A DNA stretch of 64,000 bases from Clostridia bacterium (GTDB lineage: Bacteria > Bacillota > Clostridia > Oscillospirales > Acutalibacteraceae). Below, piece after piece: positions 1 to 7,566 of the stretch. The stretch's first letter is position 1. Each line of letters begins with the position of its first letter. The notes under the pieces are model-generated. The model was not told the origin of the DNA. It did no database searches and saw only the letters and a program-made list of their open reading frames with translations. The position numbers and the translations under genes were made by a program. The stretch is from positions 1-64,000 of the forward strand of contig JAFSIV010000008.1 of assembly GCA_017439585.1 (NCBI GenBank), in the 5' to 3' direction.

Positions 1-1098
1 GATTTGCGTGCCGACCGTCAGCCTGAGTTTACTCAGATAGACCTTGAAATGTCTTTCGTTGAGCCTGAGGATGTTTACGCTATTGCAGAAGGTTATATTA
101 AAAGACTTTTCAAAGAGGTTTTAAACAAGGATATCGAAACTCCGTTGCCGAGACTTACCTTTACTGAGGCTATGAATGATTACGGTTCGGACAAGCCTGA
201 TACCCGATTTGATATGAAAATCAAGGATTTATCGGATATTGTTGAAAACTGCGGTTTCTCGGTTTTTGCAGACACAGTGAAAAACGGTGGAACGGTTAGA
301 GCTATAACCGCTAAAAATGCCGCTTCGGTTTACACCCGCAAGGAAATTGATAAGTTGACCGAGGAAGCCAAGGGTATCGGTGCTAAGGGACTTGCCTTTA
401 TTCGCTGGGCAGAGGAAACACCTAATTGCTCTTTTGCTAAGTTTATGACCGAGGACGAAATGAAGACAATTTATGAGAGGACAGGCGCCGAAAAGGGCGA
501 TGTTGTCTTTATAGTTGCTGACCGTAAAAAAATCGCGCTTTCGGTTTTAGGTGCGCTTCGTCTTACAGTTGCAAAGAAGCTTGATATTATCCCCGATAAA
601 TATAATTTCCTCTGGATTACCGAGTTTCCGTTCTTTGAATACAATGAGGAAACGGGTTCTTATGATGCTATGCATCATCCGTTTACTTCTCCTTTGGATG
701 AATCTATTAAATATCTTGATACCGCGCCCGAAAAGGTGTTCGCAAAGGCTTATGATTTAGTTTTAAACGGCATTGAGCTTTCAAGCGGTTCGATCAGAAT
801 TACCGACCCTGCTTTGCAGTCTAAAATGTTTAAGGCATTAGGTCTTTCGGATGAAGAGGCGCACGAGAAGTTTGGTTTCTTAACCGATGCGTTTAAATAC
901 GGTGCACCGCCGCATGGTGGTATGGGTATCGGTTTAGACCGTTTGGTTATGATAATGTGCGGTTGCGATTCGCTTAGAGATGTTATTGCGTTTCCTAAGG
1001 TTTCAAATTCGAGCGAGCTTATGTCGGGTGCTCCTGCTGAGGTTGACGATGTTCAGCTAAGAGACCTTAATATAATGCATATTAAAAAGGAAGATTAA
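1..1098 (+). CDS. aspS: aspartyl-tRNA synthetase, C-terminal part (5' end outside window)
   Basis: Class II synthetase that charges tRNA-Asp in the cytoplasm. The frame is open from base 1 and runs in from the left edge, so about 365 C-terminal residues are seen. The first residues (DLRADRQPEFTQID) belong to the motif 2 region. A GAD-type insertion typical of bacterial AspRS occupies roughly residues 110-260. The end carries motif 3 (GMGIGLDRLVM) and the usual bacterial tail (FPKVSNSSELMSGAP). A strong terminator follows directly, so the gene ends its transcription unit. Whether the enzyme is discriminating or also acylates tRNA-Asn cannot be judged from this part. Confidence 0.97.
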   Translation, partial: DLRADRQPEFTQIDLEMSFVEPEDVYAIAEGYIKRLFKEVLNKDIETPLPRLTFTEAMNDYGSDKPDTRFDMKIKDLSDIVENCGFSVFADTVKNGGTVRAITAKNAASVYTRKEIDKLTEEAKGIGAKGLAFIRWAEETPNCSFAKFMTEDEMKTIYERTGAEKGDVVFIVADRKKIALSVLGALRLTVAKKLDIIPDKYNFLWITEFPFFEYNEETGSYDAMHHPFTSPLDESIKYLDTAPEKVFAKAYDLVLNGIELSSGSIRITDPALQSKMFKALGLSDEEAHEKFGFLTDAFKYGAPPHGGMGIGLDRLVMIMCGCDSLRDVIAFPKVSNSSELMSGAPAEVDDVQLRDLNIMHIKKED

Positions 1099-1101
1099 AT
1101 T

Positions 1102-1138
1102 AAAAACCATTTCCTATATTTTTAGGAAATGGTTTTTT
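1102..1138 (+). terminator. rho-independent terminator of aspS
   Basis: A 14-bp perfect stem (AAAACCATTTCCTA paired with TAGGAAATGGTTTT, the arms starting at about 1102 and 1123) with a short AT loop ends in a T-run. It begins 4 bases after the aspS stop codon. Confidence 0.93.
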
Positions 1139-1143
1139 GTATA

Positions 1144-1520
1144 CCGAAAACCACGCGATAGTCGCGTGATTCCAAAATCGTTATAATGGAAAAAGATATC
1201 ACATTGTCGCTCATGCCGCGACAGGCACGCCCTTTCTTATGTAGGCGAAAAGAAAGGGCGAAAATATTCGCCTGAGGGGGAATTTCGATTTCCCCCCTTA
1301 GGTGACAAAATTTATTCACATAAAACCGCCGCCAAAGAGTGAAAACGGTGTTTTCAATTTGGCGGCAAGTTTCTATATATTTTATAGTAGCATAATTGTC
1401 ACCCTAACCCCCTTAAACGACAAGGGCTCCGCCCTTGACCCGTGCAAGTAATAGATGCATGGCTGACAGGCTATCAAAAAAGCGCATTTGTGTTACCAGT
1501 ATCGTTTAGTGCTATGCTTT
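1144..1520 (+). repeat. large structured intergenic repeat, copy 1
   Basis: About 380 bases of non-coding, heavily folded DNA. The reverse complement of the same sequence occurs at 21509-21900. Both copies share, in order: a GAAAACCACGCGATAGT-like start; the small hairpin TGTCGC-TCATGCC-GCGACA (1205-1223); a GCCCTTTCTT/AAGAAAGGGC hairpin; a CCTNAGGGGGAA/TTCCCCC hairpin; a long GCCGCCAAA/TTTGGCGGC hairpin with inner TGAAAAC/GTTTTCA; flanking GGTGACAA/GTCACC arms; a CAAGGGC/GCCCTTG hairpin; and a shared distal part ending near ACCAGTAT. No credible protein is encoded. It fills most of the 607-base gap between aspS and the phosphate transporter. It may be a non-autonomous mobile repeat. Confidence 0.85.
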
Positions 1521-1595
1521 AAAATCAAATACTACCTACATTAAGCAGGTGATATTTATTGCATATATCATAAGATTGTTAAAATTTTATTTTAA

Positions 1596-1622
1596 TTGAC
1601 AATATAGATTTTACGTTATAAT
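1596..1622 (+). promoter_or_regulatory. sigma-A promoter for the Na/Pi cotransporter gene
   Basis: TTGACA at 1596-1601 and TATAAT at 1617-1622. The 15-bp spacer is shorter than the 17 bp seen at other promoters here, but both boxes are perfect and the position, 84 bases before the start codon, is sensible. Confidence 0.65.
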
Positions 1623-1705
1623 ATATATTCGTATGCGACTATTTAATAGTTTCATATTATTAGGAAAATAAAAATTGTTTGTTGTTGGAGAATAAGGAGA
1701 TTTAA

Positions 1706-3442
1706 ATGAACATTTTTTCGATTTTTACTTTGCTTGGAGGTCTTGCGTTCTTCCTTTTTGGAATGAATGTTATGTCTAACGGACTTGAAACAATGGCAGG
1801 CGGCGGCCTCGAAAAAACCATGAAAAAGGTTACCTCTAATGACTTTTTAGGTTTTTTCTTAGGTGCTGGTATAACCGTTGCAATTCAGTCCTCTTCGGCA
1901 TTTACCGTAATGCTTATCGGTCTTGTTAACTCAGGACTTATAAATTTTTCGAATACATTTGGTCTTATAATGGGCTCAAATGTTGGAACTACACTTACTG
2001 CCTGGCTTTTAAGCTTGGCGGGAATTGAGGGTAAATGGTACATAGAAATTCTAAACCCAAGCGTTTTTGCGCCTGTTTTAGCTTTTATTGGAATTGCAAT
2101 GCAAATGCTTTCAAAAAGCCAAAAGAAAAGTAATCTTGCTAATATTTTTATCGGGTTTACAATTTTAATCTGCGGAATGGATTTTATGAGCGATTCAATG
2201 CTTTCTTTCCGTGATTTACCTGGTTTCGACTCCTTCTTAGCAACCCTTAAAAGCCCTATAATAGCATTGCTTATATCAACAGGTTTTACAGGTATTATCC
2301 AATCCTCCGCCGCAACAATCGGTATTGTTCAGGCATTGGCACTTTCGGGCGGTATAACCTGGGAAATGGCAATTCCGTTGGTTCTAGGCGCTAATATCGG
2401 TACTTGCGTTACTGCGCTAATCGGCAGTATTGGTACGAGCAAATCCGCAAAGCGCGTTGTTGTTATGCATTCTGCGGTCAATGTCTTCGGCTCGGTATTC
2501 TGTATGATTATTATGTATATCATGCGAGCGTTCGGTATCGAGATACTTGAAGCCGAGATAGCAATGGTGGGTGTTGCGATAGTTCATACATTGTTTAACA
2601 CGATTAATACCGTACTTTTACTTCCTGTTAAGAAGCCTCTTGTTAAGTTTTGCGAATTTGTTGTGCCCGACCGCGAGGAAATTAAACAAACAATTATACT
2701 TGACGACCGACTTTTAACTATGCCTGCCGTTGCGGTTGGTACGTCGTTCGATTATACTACCCAAATGTCTTCCCTTTCGATAGAGGCTATTAAAAAGTCT
2801 TTGGCTTTGGTTGATAATTTTGATGAAAAAATTGCCGTGGAAATTAAAGAGCTTGAAAATCAAATCGACGAATATGAGGACAAGCTTGGAACATTTATGG
2901 TTAAAATTTCAAAAGAAGAAATTTCTTATTCCGATGCAAATCAGGTTACCAAAATGCTTCATACGATTAATGACTTTGAGCGTATTGGAGACCATGCCTG
3001 CAATATGGTTAAAGTTGCAAGGGAAATGAAAGAGAAAGAAATTTGCTTTTCCGAGGAAGCGACAAAGGAAATATCTGCTTTAACCGATGCCATTTATGAA
3101 ATTTTAACTCTTACTCAAAAAGCTTTTGCAACTAACGACCTTTCACTTGCCTTTAAAATCGAGCCGCTTGAACAGGTTATTGATAAACTGATATTTGATA
3201 TAAAAGCCCATCATATATCCCGCTTGCAAAAAGGTAATTGCACGATAGAGCTCGGCTTTATACTTCACGATTTGCTTACGAATTATGAGCGTGTTTCGGA
3301 CCATTGCTCCAATATAGCGGTTGCTATTATTGAAACTAAGCACGGTTCTTTTGAAACCCATGAATATTTGCGTGATGTTAAAGGCAGCAACGAAGAATTT
3401 AAAAAAGATTACGAAGAGTATCTTACAAAATTTACATTATAA
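1706..3442 (+). CDS. Na+/phosphate cotransporter family protein with C-terminal PhoU domain
   Basis: Membrane transporter of the NptA/YjbB type, expected to move inorganic phosphate coupled to sodium. The N-terminal half has multiple membrane segments and two inverted Na_Pi_cotrans repeats, each marked by the family QSS motif (IQSSSAFTVM near residue 70 and IIQSSAATIG near 200). From about residue 345 to 560 two PhoU-like helical bundles follow (HTINDFERIGDHACN, and NYERVSDHCSNIAVA). The 578 residues are normal for the fused form. The start is supported by AAGGAG upstream of ATG 1706. The gene stands alone, with its own promoter and terminator. Direction of transport (uptake or export) cannot be read from sequence. 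Confidence 0.93.
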   Translation: MNIFSIFTLLGGLAFFLFGMNVMSNGLETMAGGGLEKTMKKVTSNDFLGFFLGAGITVAIQSSSAFTVMLIGLVNSGLINFSNTFGLIMGSNVGTTLTAWLLSLAGIEGKWYIEILNPSVFAPVLAFIGIAMQMLSKSQKKSNLANIFIGFTILICGMDFMSDSMLSFRDLPGFDSFLATLKSPIIALLISTGFTGIIQSSAATIGIVQALALSGGITWEMAIPLVLGANIGTCVTALIGSIGTSKSAKRVVVMHSAVNVFGSVFCMIIMYIMRAFGIEILEAEIAMVGVAIVHTLFNTINTVLLLPVKKPLVKFCEFVVPDREEIKQTIILDDRLLTMPAVAVGTSFDYTTQMSSLSIEAIKKSLALVDNFDEKIAVEIKELENQIDEYEDKLGTFMVKISKEEISYSDANQVTKMLHTINDFERIGDHACNMVKVAREMKEKEICFSEEATKEISALTDAIYEILTLTQKAFATNDLSLAFKIEPLEQVIDKLIFDIKAHHISRLQKGNCTIELGFILHDLLTNYERVSDHCSNIAVAIIETKHGSFETHEYLRDVKGSNEEFKKDYEEYLTKFTL

Positions 3443-3451
3443 TTAATTTAA

Positions 3452-3484
3452 AAAGGACAGAGAAGTTTAACTTCTCTGTCCTTT
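3452..3484. terminator. bidirectional terminator between the Na/Pi gene and the feo genes
   Basis: Perfect 14-bp stem (AAAGGACAGAGAAG, 3452-3465, with its complement at 3471-3484) and a TTTAA loop. It lies between convergent genes. On the minus strand it is followed by five T, so it serves the feoB unit best, and it also closes the plus-strand gene. Confidence 0.85.
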
Positions 3485-3502
3485 AAAATTTGAGATTAAA
3501 TA

Positions 3503-3646
3503 TTATTTTTTGCATAAACCGCAGGTCTCGCAAGACATTCCGCAAGAGCAGGATTTTCCGCTTTTGCGGTTTTTTATTTCTTTTATAATAATGGCGGTAA
3601 CCACCCCTAAAATCAAGGCGGCTATTATAATCGTTGGTATATTCAT
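3503..3646 (-). CDS. FeoB-associated Cys-rich membrane protein (47 aa)
   Basis: A 47-residue protein that begins MNIPTIIIAALILG, giving one N-terminal membrane helix, followed by a basic linker (KEIKNRKSGK) and a Cys-rich tail, CSCGMSCETCGLCKK, with five cysteines. This is the layout of the small FeoB-associated Cys-rich proteins found next to feoB in Firmicutes. AAGGAG lies 7-8 bases upstream of the ATG, and the gene starts 12 bases after the feoB stop, so it is translated from the same mRNA. The cysteines may handle iron or iron-sulfur ligands at the FeoB exit; that role is inferred, not shown. Confidence 0.88.
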   Translation of the reverse strand: MNIPTIIIAALILGVVTAIIIKEIKNRKSGKSCSCGMSCETCGLCKK

Positions 3647-3658
3647 AAATTTTCTCCT

Positions 3659-5746
3659 TTACTTATTTGGATTTTTTCTAAATAACATAAAGAGCATAAA
3701 TGCTATGATAATTCCTGCAAAAACAGTACCTATAATATTTCCTGAGCCTATAAACCAAGCACCGATTTGATAGATTATGAGAGATATTGCATAAGCAAAG
3801 CCACACATATAACCTATTGCGCCGAAAGTCCATTTAGCGCTGTTCATTTCTCGTCTTATAGCGCCCATAGCGGCAACGCAAGGGGCACAAAGCAGATTAA
3901 ATACCAAAAAGCTGAAACCTGCAAGAGCAGAGTTGCCTAAAAACTCGGTGATTTGAGTTTGGCTGTTTTGGGCTAAAACTTCTAGGGTACTAACAACCTG
4001 TTCTTTTGCAATTAAACCTAAAATTGTTGCAACGGCAGATTGCCAGTTGCCAAAGCCCAAAGGCGCAAATACCCAAGCAAAAGCTTTGCCTATTGTTTCT
4101 AAAATAGATGGGTCTTTGGTTTCACCAATATAATGAATACCGCCTGAAATTGATAGCGAATCAAGAGCCCAGATAATAACGCTAGCGGCGAGGATTATTG
4201 TTCCTGCTTTTTTAATAAACGACCAACCGCGTTCCCAGGTTGTTTTTAAAATGTTAGTTGGTATTGGCATATGGTATTGGGGAAGCTCCATAACAAAGGG
4301 CGCGGGTTTGCCTGCAAATGCTTTGGTTTTTTTGAGCATTAAGCCTGATATTATAACCGATAAAATACCAATGAAATATGACGCGGTTGCAATTAGCGGA
4401 CTTCCTCCAAAAAGTGCACCTGCAATAAATGCAACAATTGGCATTTTAGCACCGCAGGGGATGAAGCATGTGGTCATAATGGTCATACGGCGGTCGCGCT
4501 CCAGCTCGATTGTTCGGCTTGCCATAACACCGGGAACACCGCAACCTGTTGCTACTAAAAGAGGTATAAAGCTTTTACCCGAAAGACCAAATTTTCTAAA
4601 AACACGGTCCATAATAAAGGCTATTCGAGACATATATCCGCAGTCTTCCAAAATAGCAAGTAAGAAGAAAAGGATTAGCATTTGCGGAACAAAGCCTAAT
4701 ACTGCTCCAACACCGCCTATAATTCCGTTGGTTATAAGTTCTATCAACCATTCGGCGCAGTTTATAGATGCTAGCCCTGCTGCCGCTAATTCTGATAAAC
4801 GCTCGAAAACGGTTTCGGTGAAGCCGATAGTCCAGTTGCCAACCGAGCCAATTGAGATATAATAAACCAAAAACATCAAAACAATAAAAATCGGTATAGC
4901 TAAAATTCTATTTGTAACTATCTTATCGATTTTATCTGAGGTTGAAAGTCTATTCGGATGTTTTTTCTTGAAATATTTTGAAGCAAGGCTTGTTATGTAT
5001 GAATATCTTTCGTTGATAATAATGCTTTCGGCATCATCATCAAGTTCGGTTTCAACCTTTTTAATATCATTTTCGATATGCTCTAGGGTAGCTTCATCAA
5101 TATTCAACTGCTCTAAAACTTTATTATCGCGTTCGAAAATTTTAACCGCATACCAGCGTTGGCGGTCTTCGGGAAAGTGATGAACGGTTGCTTCCTCGAT
5201 ATGAGCCAAAGCATGCTCAATCAAGCCTGAAAAATAATGAATGGGCGATTTTTTATCTTCTTTCGCCGCATCAATTGCAAGGTTAACCGCCTCATCAATG
5301 CCCTCGGATTTGAGGGCTGAGATTTGAACTATTTTGCAGCCTAAGGCTTCGCTTAAACTTTCGGTATCAATTTTATCTCCGTGTTTTTTAACAATATCCA
5401 TCATATTTATGGCAATAACAACGGGAATTCCAAGCTCGATAAGTTGAGTTGTTAAATATAGATTTCTTTCGAGATTAGTACCATCAACTATATTTAATAT
5501 AGCATCTGGACGCTCGTTTACAAGATAATCTCTTGCCACAACCTCTTCTAAGGTATATGGAGAGAGAGAATATATACCCGGCAAATCGGTTATTATAACA
5601 TCATTTTTGTTTTTTAGTTTTCCTTCTTTTTTCTCAACTGTAACCCCCGGCCAGTTGCCAACATATTGATTTGAACCGGTTAGAGAGTTGAAAAGGGTTG
5701 TTTTACCGCAGTTTGGATTACCTGCTATTGCAATTTTGATTTGCAT
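3659..5746 (-). CDS. feoB: ferrous iron transporter FeoB (copy 1)
   Basis: GTP-dependent Fe2+ transporter of the inner membrane. The N-terminal G domain shows G1 (GNPNCGKT, residues 9-16), G3 (DLPG, 54-57) and G4 (NMMD). A helical GDI-like spacer follows, then from about residue 280 a polytopic membrane domain with the two gate regions (LLVATGCGVPGVMASRT and the later NLLCAPCVAAMGA). Length (695 aa) is typical. It is preceded by feoA and followed by the small Cys-rich protein, the usual Firmicutes feoA-feoB-FeoB-associated order. A TTAGC-N4-GCTAA operator-like site lies in the feoA-feoB gap. Unlike the second FeoB in this window, the gate region lacks the extra cysteine-rich MCMGFGC pattern. 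Confidence 0.96.
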   Translation of the reverse strand: MQIKIAIAGNPNCGKTTLFNSLTGSNQYVGNWPGVTVEKKEGKLKNKNDVIITDLPGIYSLSPYTLEEVVARDYLVNERPDAILNIVDGTNLERNLYLTTQLIELGIPVVIAINMMDIVKKHGDKIDTESLSEALGCKIVQISALKSEGIDEAVNLAIDAAKEDKKSPIHYFSGLIEHALAHIEEATVHHFPEDRQRWYAVKIFERDNKVLEQLNIDEATLEHIENDIKKVETELDDDAESIIINERYSYITSLASKYFKKKHPNRLSTSDKIDKIVTNRILAIPIFIVLMFLVYYISIGSVGNWTIGFTETVFERLSELAAAGLASINCAEWLIELITNGIIGGVGAVLGFVPQMLILFFLLAILEDCGYMSRIAFIMDRVFRKFGLSGKSFIPLLVATGCGVPGVMASRTIELERDRRMTIMTTCFIPCGAKMPIVAFIAGALFGGSPLIATASYFIGILSVIISGLMLKKTKAFAGKPAPFVMELPQYHMPIPTNILKTTWERGWSFIKKAGTIILAASVIIWALDSLSISGGIHYIGETKDPSILETIGKAFAWVFAPLGFGNWQSAVATILGLIAKEQVVSTLEVLAQNSQTQITEFLGNSALAGFSFLVFNLLCAPCVAAMGAIRREMNSAKWTFGAIGYMCGFAYAISLIIYQIGAWFIGSGNIIGTVFAGIIIAFMLFMLFRKNPNK

Positions 5747-5766
5747 TTTATACCTCTTTCTAATGA

Positions 5767-5780
5767 TTAGCCTATGCTAA
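5767..5780. promoter_or_regulatory. putative iron-regulator operator between feoA and feoB
   Basis: TTAGC-CTAT-GCTAA, 21 bases before the feoB coding region. The same TTAGC-N4-GCTAA core sits in the feoA promoter (6069-6098). The shape fits a DtxR/IdeR/MntR-family site better than a Fur box. A second promoter for feoB here is possible but no clear -35/-10 pair was found. Confidence 0.5.
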
Positions 5781-5797
5781 CTAAATGATTTTAATAT

Positions 5798-5815
5798 ATC
5801 GGGGCAAGCCCCGAT
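5798..5815. other. intercistronic hairpin after feoA
   Basis: An 8-bp perfect GC-rich stem (ATCGGGGC-AA-GCCCCGAT). On the minus strand, the direction of the feo genes, it lacks a T-run, so it looks like an mRNA-stabilising or partial-termination hairpin between feoA and feoB rather than a full terminator. Confidence 0.55.
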
Positions 5816-5818
5816 TTT

Positions 5819-6049
5819 TTAGTTTATTGCTTCAACGATTATCATTTGCGAATCGGCTTTTCTGAGGGTTAGCTCATAGCCTCTAAGGTTGATTTCGATT
5901 GGGTCTCCAAGAGGGGCAACCTTTCGAACATAAATTTCAACACCTTTGGTTATACCCATATCCATAATTCTGCGTTTTAAAGCGCCTTCACCGTTTAACT
6001 TTAAAACCTTAACTTTCTTGCCTACTTTAATATCTTTTAAGGTTAGCAT
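5819..6049 (-). CDS. feoA: ferrous iron transport protein FeoA (copy 1)
   Basis: Small cytoplasmic SH3-like protein (76 aa) that partners FeoB. It shows the family pattern: an N-terminal LKDIKVGKKVKV strand region, RRIMDMGITKGVEI in the middle, a PLGDPIEI turn, and a GYELTLRKADS end. It is the first gene of the unit feoA-feoB-Cys-rich protein. The promoter in front is exceptionally strong and carries a 13-bp palindrome, so iron control is likely. Confidence 0.95.
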   Translation of the reverse strand: MLTLKDIKVGKKVKVLKLNGEGALKRRIMDMGITKGVEIYVRKVAPLGDPIEINLRGYELTLRKADSQMIIVEAIN

Positions 6050-6068
6050 TAGATTTTCTCCTAAAATA

Positions 6069-6127
6069 AATCTCAGTTAGCAACGGCTAACTGAGATTAT
6101 AATACACCAAAAATTTACATTTGTCAA
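6069..6127 (-). promoter_or_regulatory. feoA promoter with overlapping 13-bp palindromic operator
   Basis: Read on the minus strand: TTGACA (6122-6127), a 17-bp spacer, TATTAT (6099-6104), then at once a perfect inverted repeat AATCTCAGTTAGC / GCTAACTGAGATT (6069-6081 and 6086-6098) with a 4-base centre. Binding there would cover the start of transcription. The core TTAGC-N4-GCTAA recurs before feoB. A metal-responsive DtxR-type repressor is the likely ligand; the regulator gene is not in the window. Confidence 0.8.
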
Positions 6128-6136
6128 TAAAAAATT

Positions 6137-7498
6137 TTAAAGACTTAAAAGCATAGTTGCAACACCGAAATAGATAATAAGGGAAATAGTGTCAACAACG
6201 GTTGTTATAAAGGGACTTGCCATAACCGCAGGGTCAAACCCGATTTTTTTAGCGAATATCGGCAAGGTGCTTCCAACCAGCTTTGAAACGATAACCATAA
6301 AGAAAAGGGTTATACAAACAACCAGGCTTTCAATTAAAGCTTTGCCCACATCAAAAGCATTTAAAATCAAATGGTCGATTAGAAAAAGCTTTGCAAAATT
6401 TATAATCGAGAGGGTTAAACCGCAAAGGAAAGCAACGCTGAGTTCTTTTAAAACAACTCGACCTATATCGCGAAATTCAACATCACCCAAGGATAAGGCT
6501 CTGATAATCGTAACCGAGGACTGACTTCCGCAGTTACCCGCGGTTCCCATCAGCATCGGGATAAAAGCAACCAACGCAATACAACCCGCGAGCTTATGCT
6601 CAAAGCTGGCTATAATAGCGCTTGTAAAGGTTGAGGTTAACATAAGGAGCAAAAGCCATGGTATTCTCGATTTAAAGGTTGAGAAAATGCTTAGCTTTAA
6701 ATAGGCTTCGTCGGTAGGCAAAATAGCTGCCATCTTATCAATATCCTCGCTAGCCTCTTCCTGAATAACGTCGATAGCATCGTCAACCGTAACCATACCA
6801 ACAAGGCGGTTTTCGGTATCAACAACAGGCAGAGACATAAGGTCATATTTTTCGAACTGACTTGCAACCTGCTCTTTATCGTCAAGAGTTCGGGCGAAGA
6901 TAACATTTTCGTCCATAATATCGCCTAAAAGAGCAGTCTTTTCGGACAAAAGCAAATCCTTAACGGTTACAACACCTTTAAGCCTTCGGCTGCGGTCGGT
7001 AACATAGCATATATAAATCATTTCGGCATCAAAGCCCACGGTTCTTATGCGGTCAAAGGCTTCCTCCACCGTCATATCCCTCTTCAAGCTGATATATTCG
7101 GTGGTCATAATGCTTCCGGCACTATCGTCAGGATATGCTAAAAGCTTATTTATCATACGTCTGGTTTCGGCATCGGTCTGCTTTAAAATACGCTTTGCAA
7201 CCGAGGCGGGCATTTCATCAATAATATCAACCGTATCGTCCATAAAAAGCTCATCTAAAACCTCGCGAAGCTCGGCATCGCTGAAAGCTTCGATTAGAAA
7301 TTGCTGAGTATCGCTATCCATTTCAACGAAAACCTCAGCCGCAGGCTCTTTTGGCAAAATACGAAATATAACTGGCAGTTCCTTTTGAGGAGCCTCCTCT
7401 AAAATAACCGCTATATCGGCAGGATTCATTTCGGAAAGTATTTGTTTAAGCTTAGAATACTTTTTCTCTTCTATAAGCTCTAAAATTTCTTTTTCCAT
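6137..7498 (-). CDS. mgtE: magnesium transporter MgtE
   Basis: Homodimeric Mg2+ channel of the membrane. Domains in order: N-terminal MgtE_N helical superhelix (about residues 1-130, including the MNPADIAVILEE signature), a CBS pair (about 135-255, with DAEMIYICYVTDRSRRL and LPVVDTENRLVGMVT), a plug helix, and five membrane segments with the family motif PMLMGTAGNCGSQSS. Length (453 aa) is standard. An AAAGGGGGATG-type ribosome site precedes ATG 7498. It has its own perfect promoter although it lies between two feo gene pairs on the same strand. Intracellular Mg2+ binding to the N and CBS domains is the known gating mechanism of the family. Confidence 0.96.
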   Translation of the reverse strand: MEKEILELIEEKKYSKLKQILSEMNPADIAVILEEAPQKELPVIFRILPKEPAAEVFVEMDSDTQQFLIEAFSDAELREVLDELFMDDTVDIIDEMPASVAKRILKQTDAETRRMINKLLAYPDDSAGSIMTTEYISLKRDMTVEEAFDRIRTVGFDAEMIYICYVTDRSRRLKGVVTVKDLLLSEKTALLGDIMDENVIFARTLDDKEQVASQFEKYDLMSLPVVDTENRLVGMVTVDDAIDVIQEEASEDIDKMAAILPTDEAYLKLSIFSTFKSRIPWLLLLMLTSTFTSAIIASFEHKLAGCIALVAFIPMLMGTAGNCGSQSSVTIIRALSLGDVEFRDIGRVVLKELSVAFLCGLTLSIINFAKLFLIDHLILNAFDVGKALIESLVVCITLFFMVIVSKLVGSTLPIFAKKIGFDPAVMASPFITTVVDTISLIIYFGVATMLLSL

Positions 7499-7529
7499 AA
7501 TTCATCCCCCTTTAAATGCTTATTAATTT

Positions 7530-7558
7530 ATTATAACCGTTTTTAGAAAAGTTGTCAA
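7530..7558 (-). promoter_or_regulatory. sigma-A promoter of mgtE
   Basis: On the minus strand: TTGACA (7553-7558), 17-bp spacer, TATAAT (7530-7535). Both boxes match the consensus exactly. It starts 9 bases from the end of the second feoB gene. Confidence 0.92.
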
Positions 7559-7566
7559 TTTTTAAG

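Noticed and set aside
1122..1319. A 65-codon minus-strand frame inside the large repeat
   Set aside because: The frame is not kept in the second copy of the repeat, and the DNA is a series of hairpins.
4251..4862. 203-codon plus-strand frame opposite feoB
   Set aside because: Antisense shadow of a clearly real membrane protein gene; no ribosome site and no family likeness.
6069..6098. Simple terminator of mgtE
   Set aside because: The palindrome follows a consensus promoter by a few bases and has no T-run, and its core recurs before feoB, so an operator is more likely.
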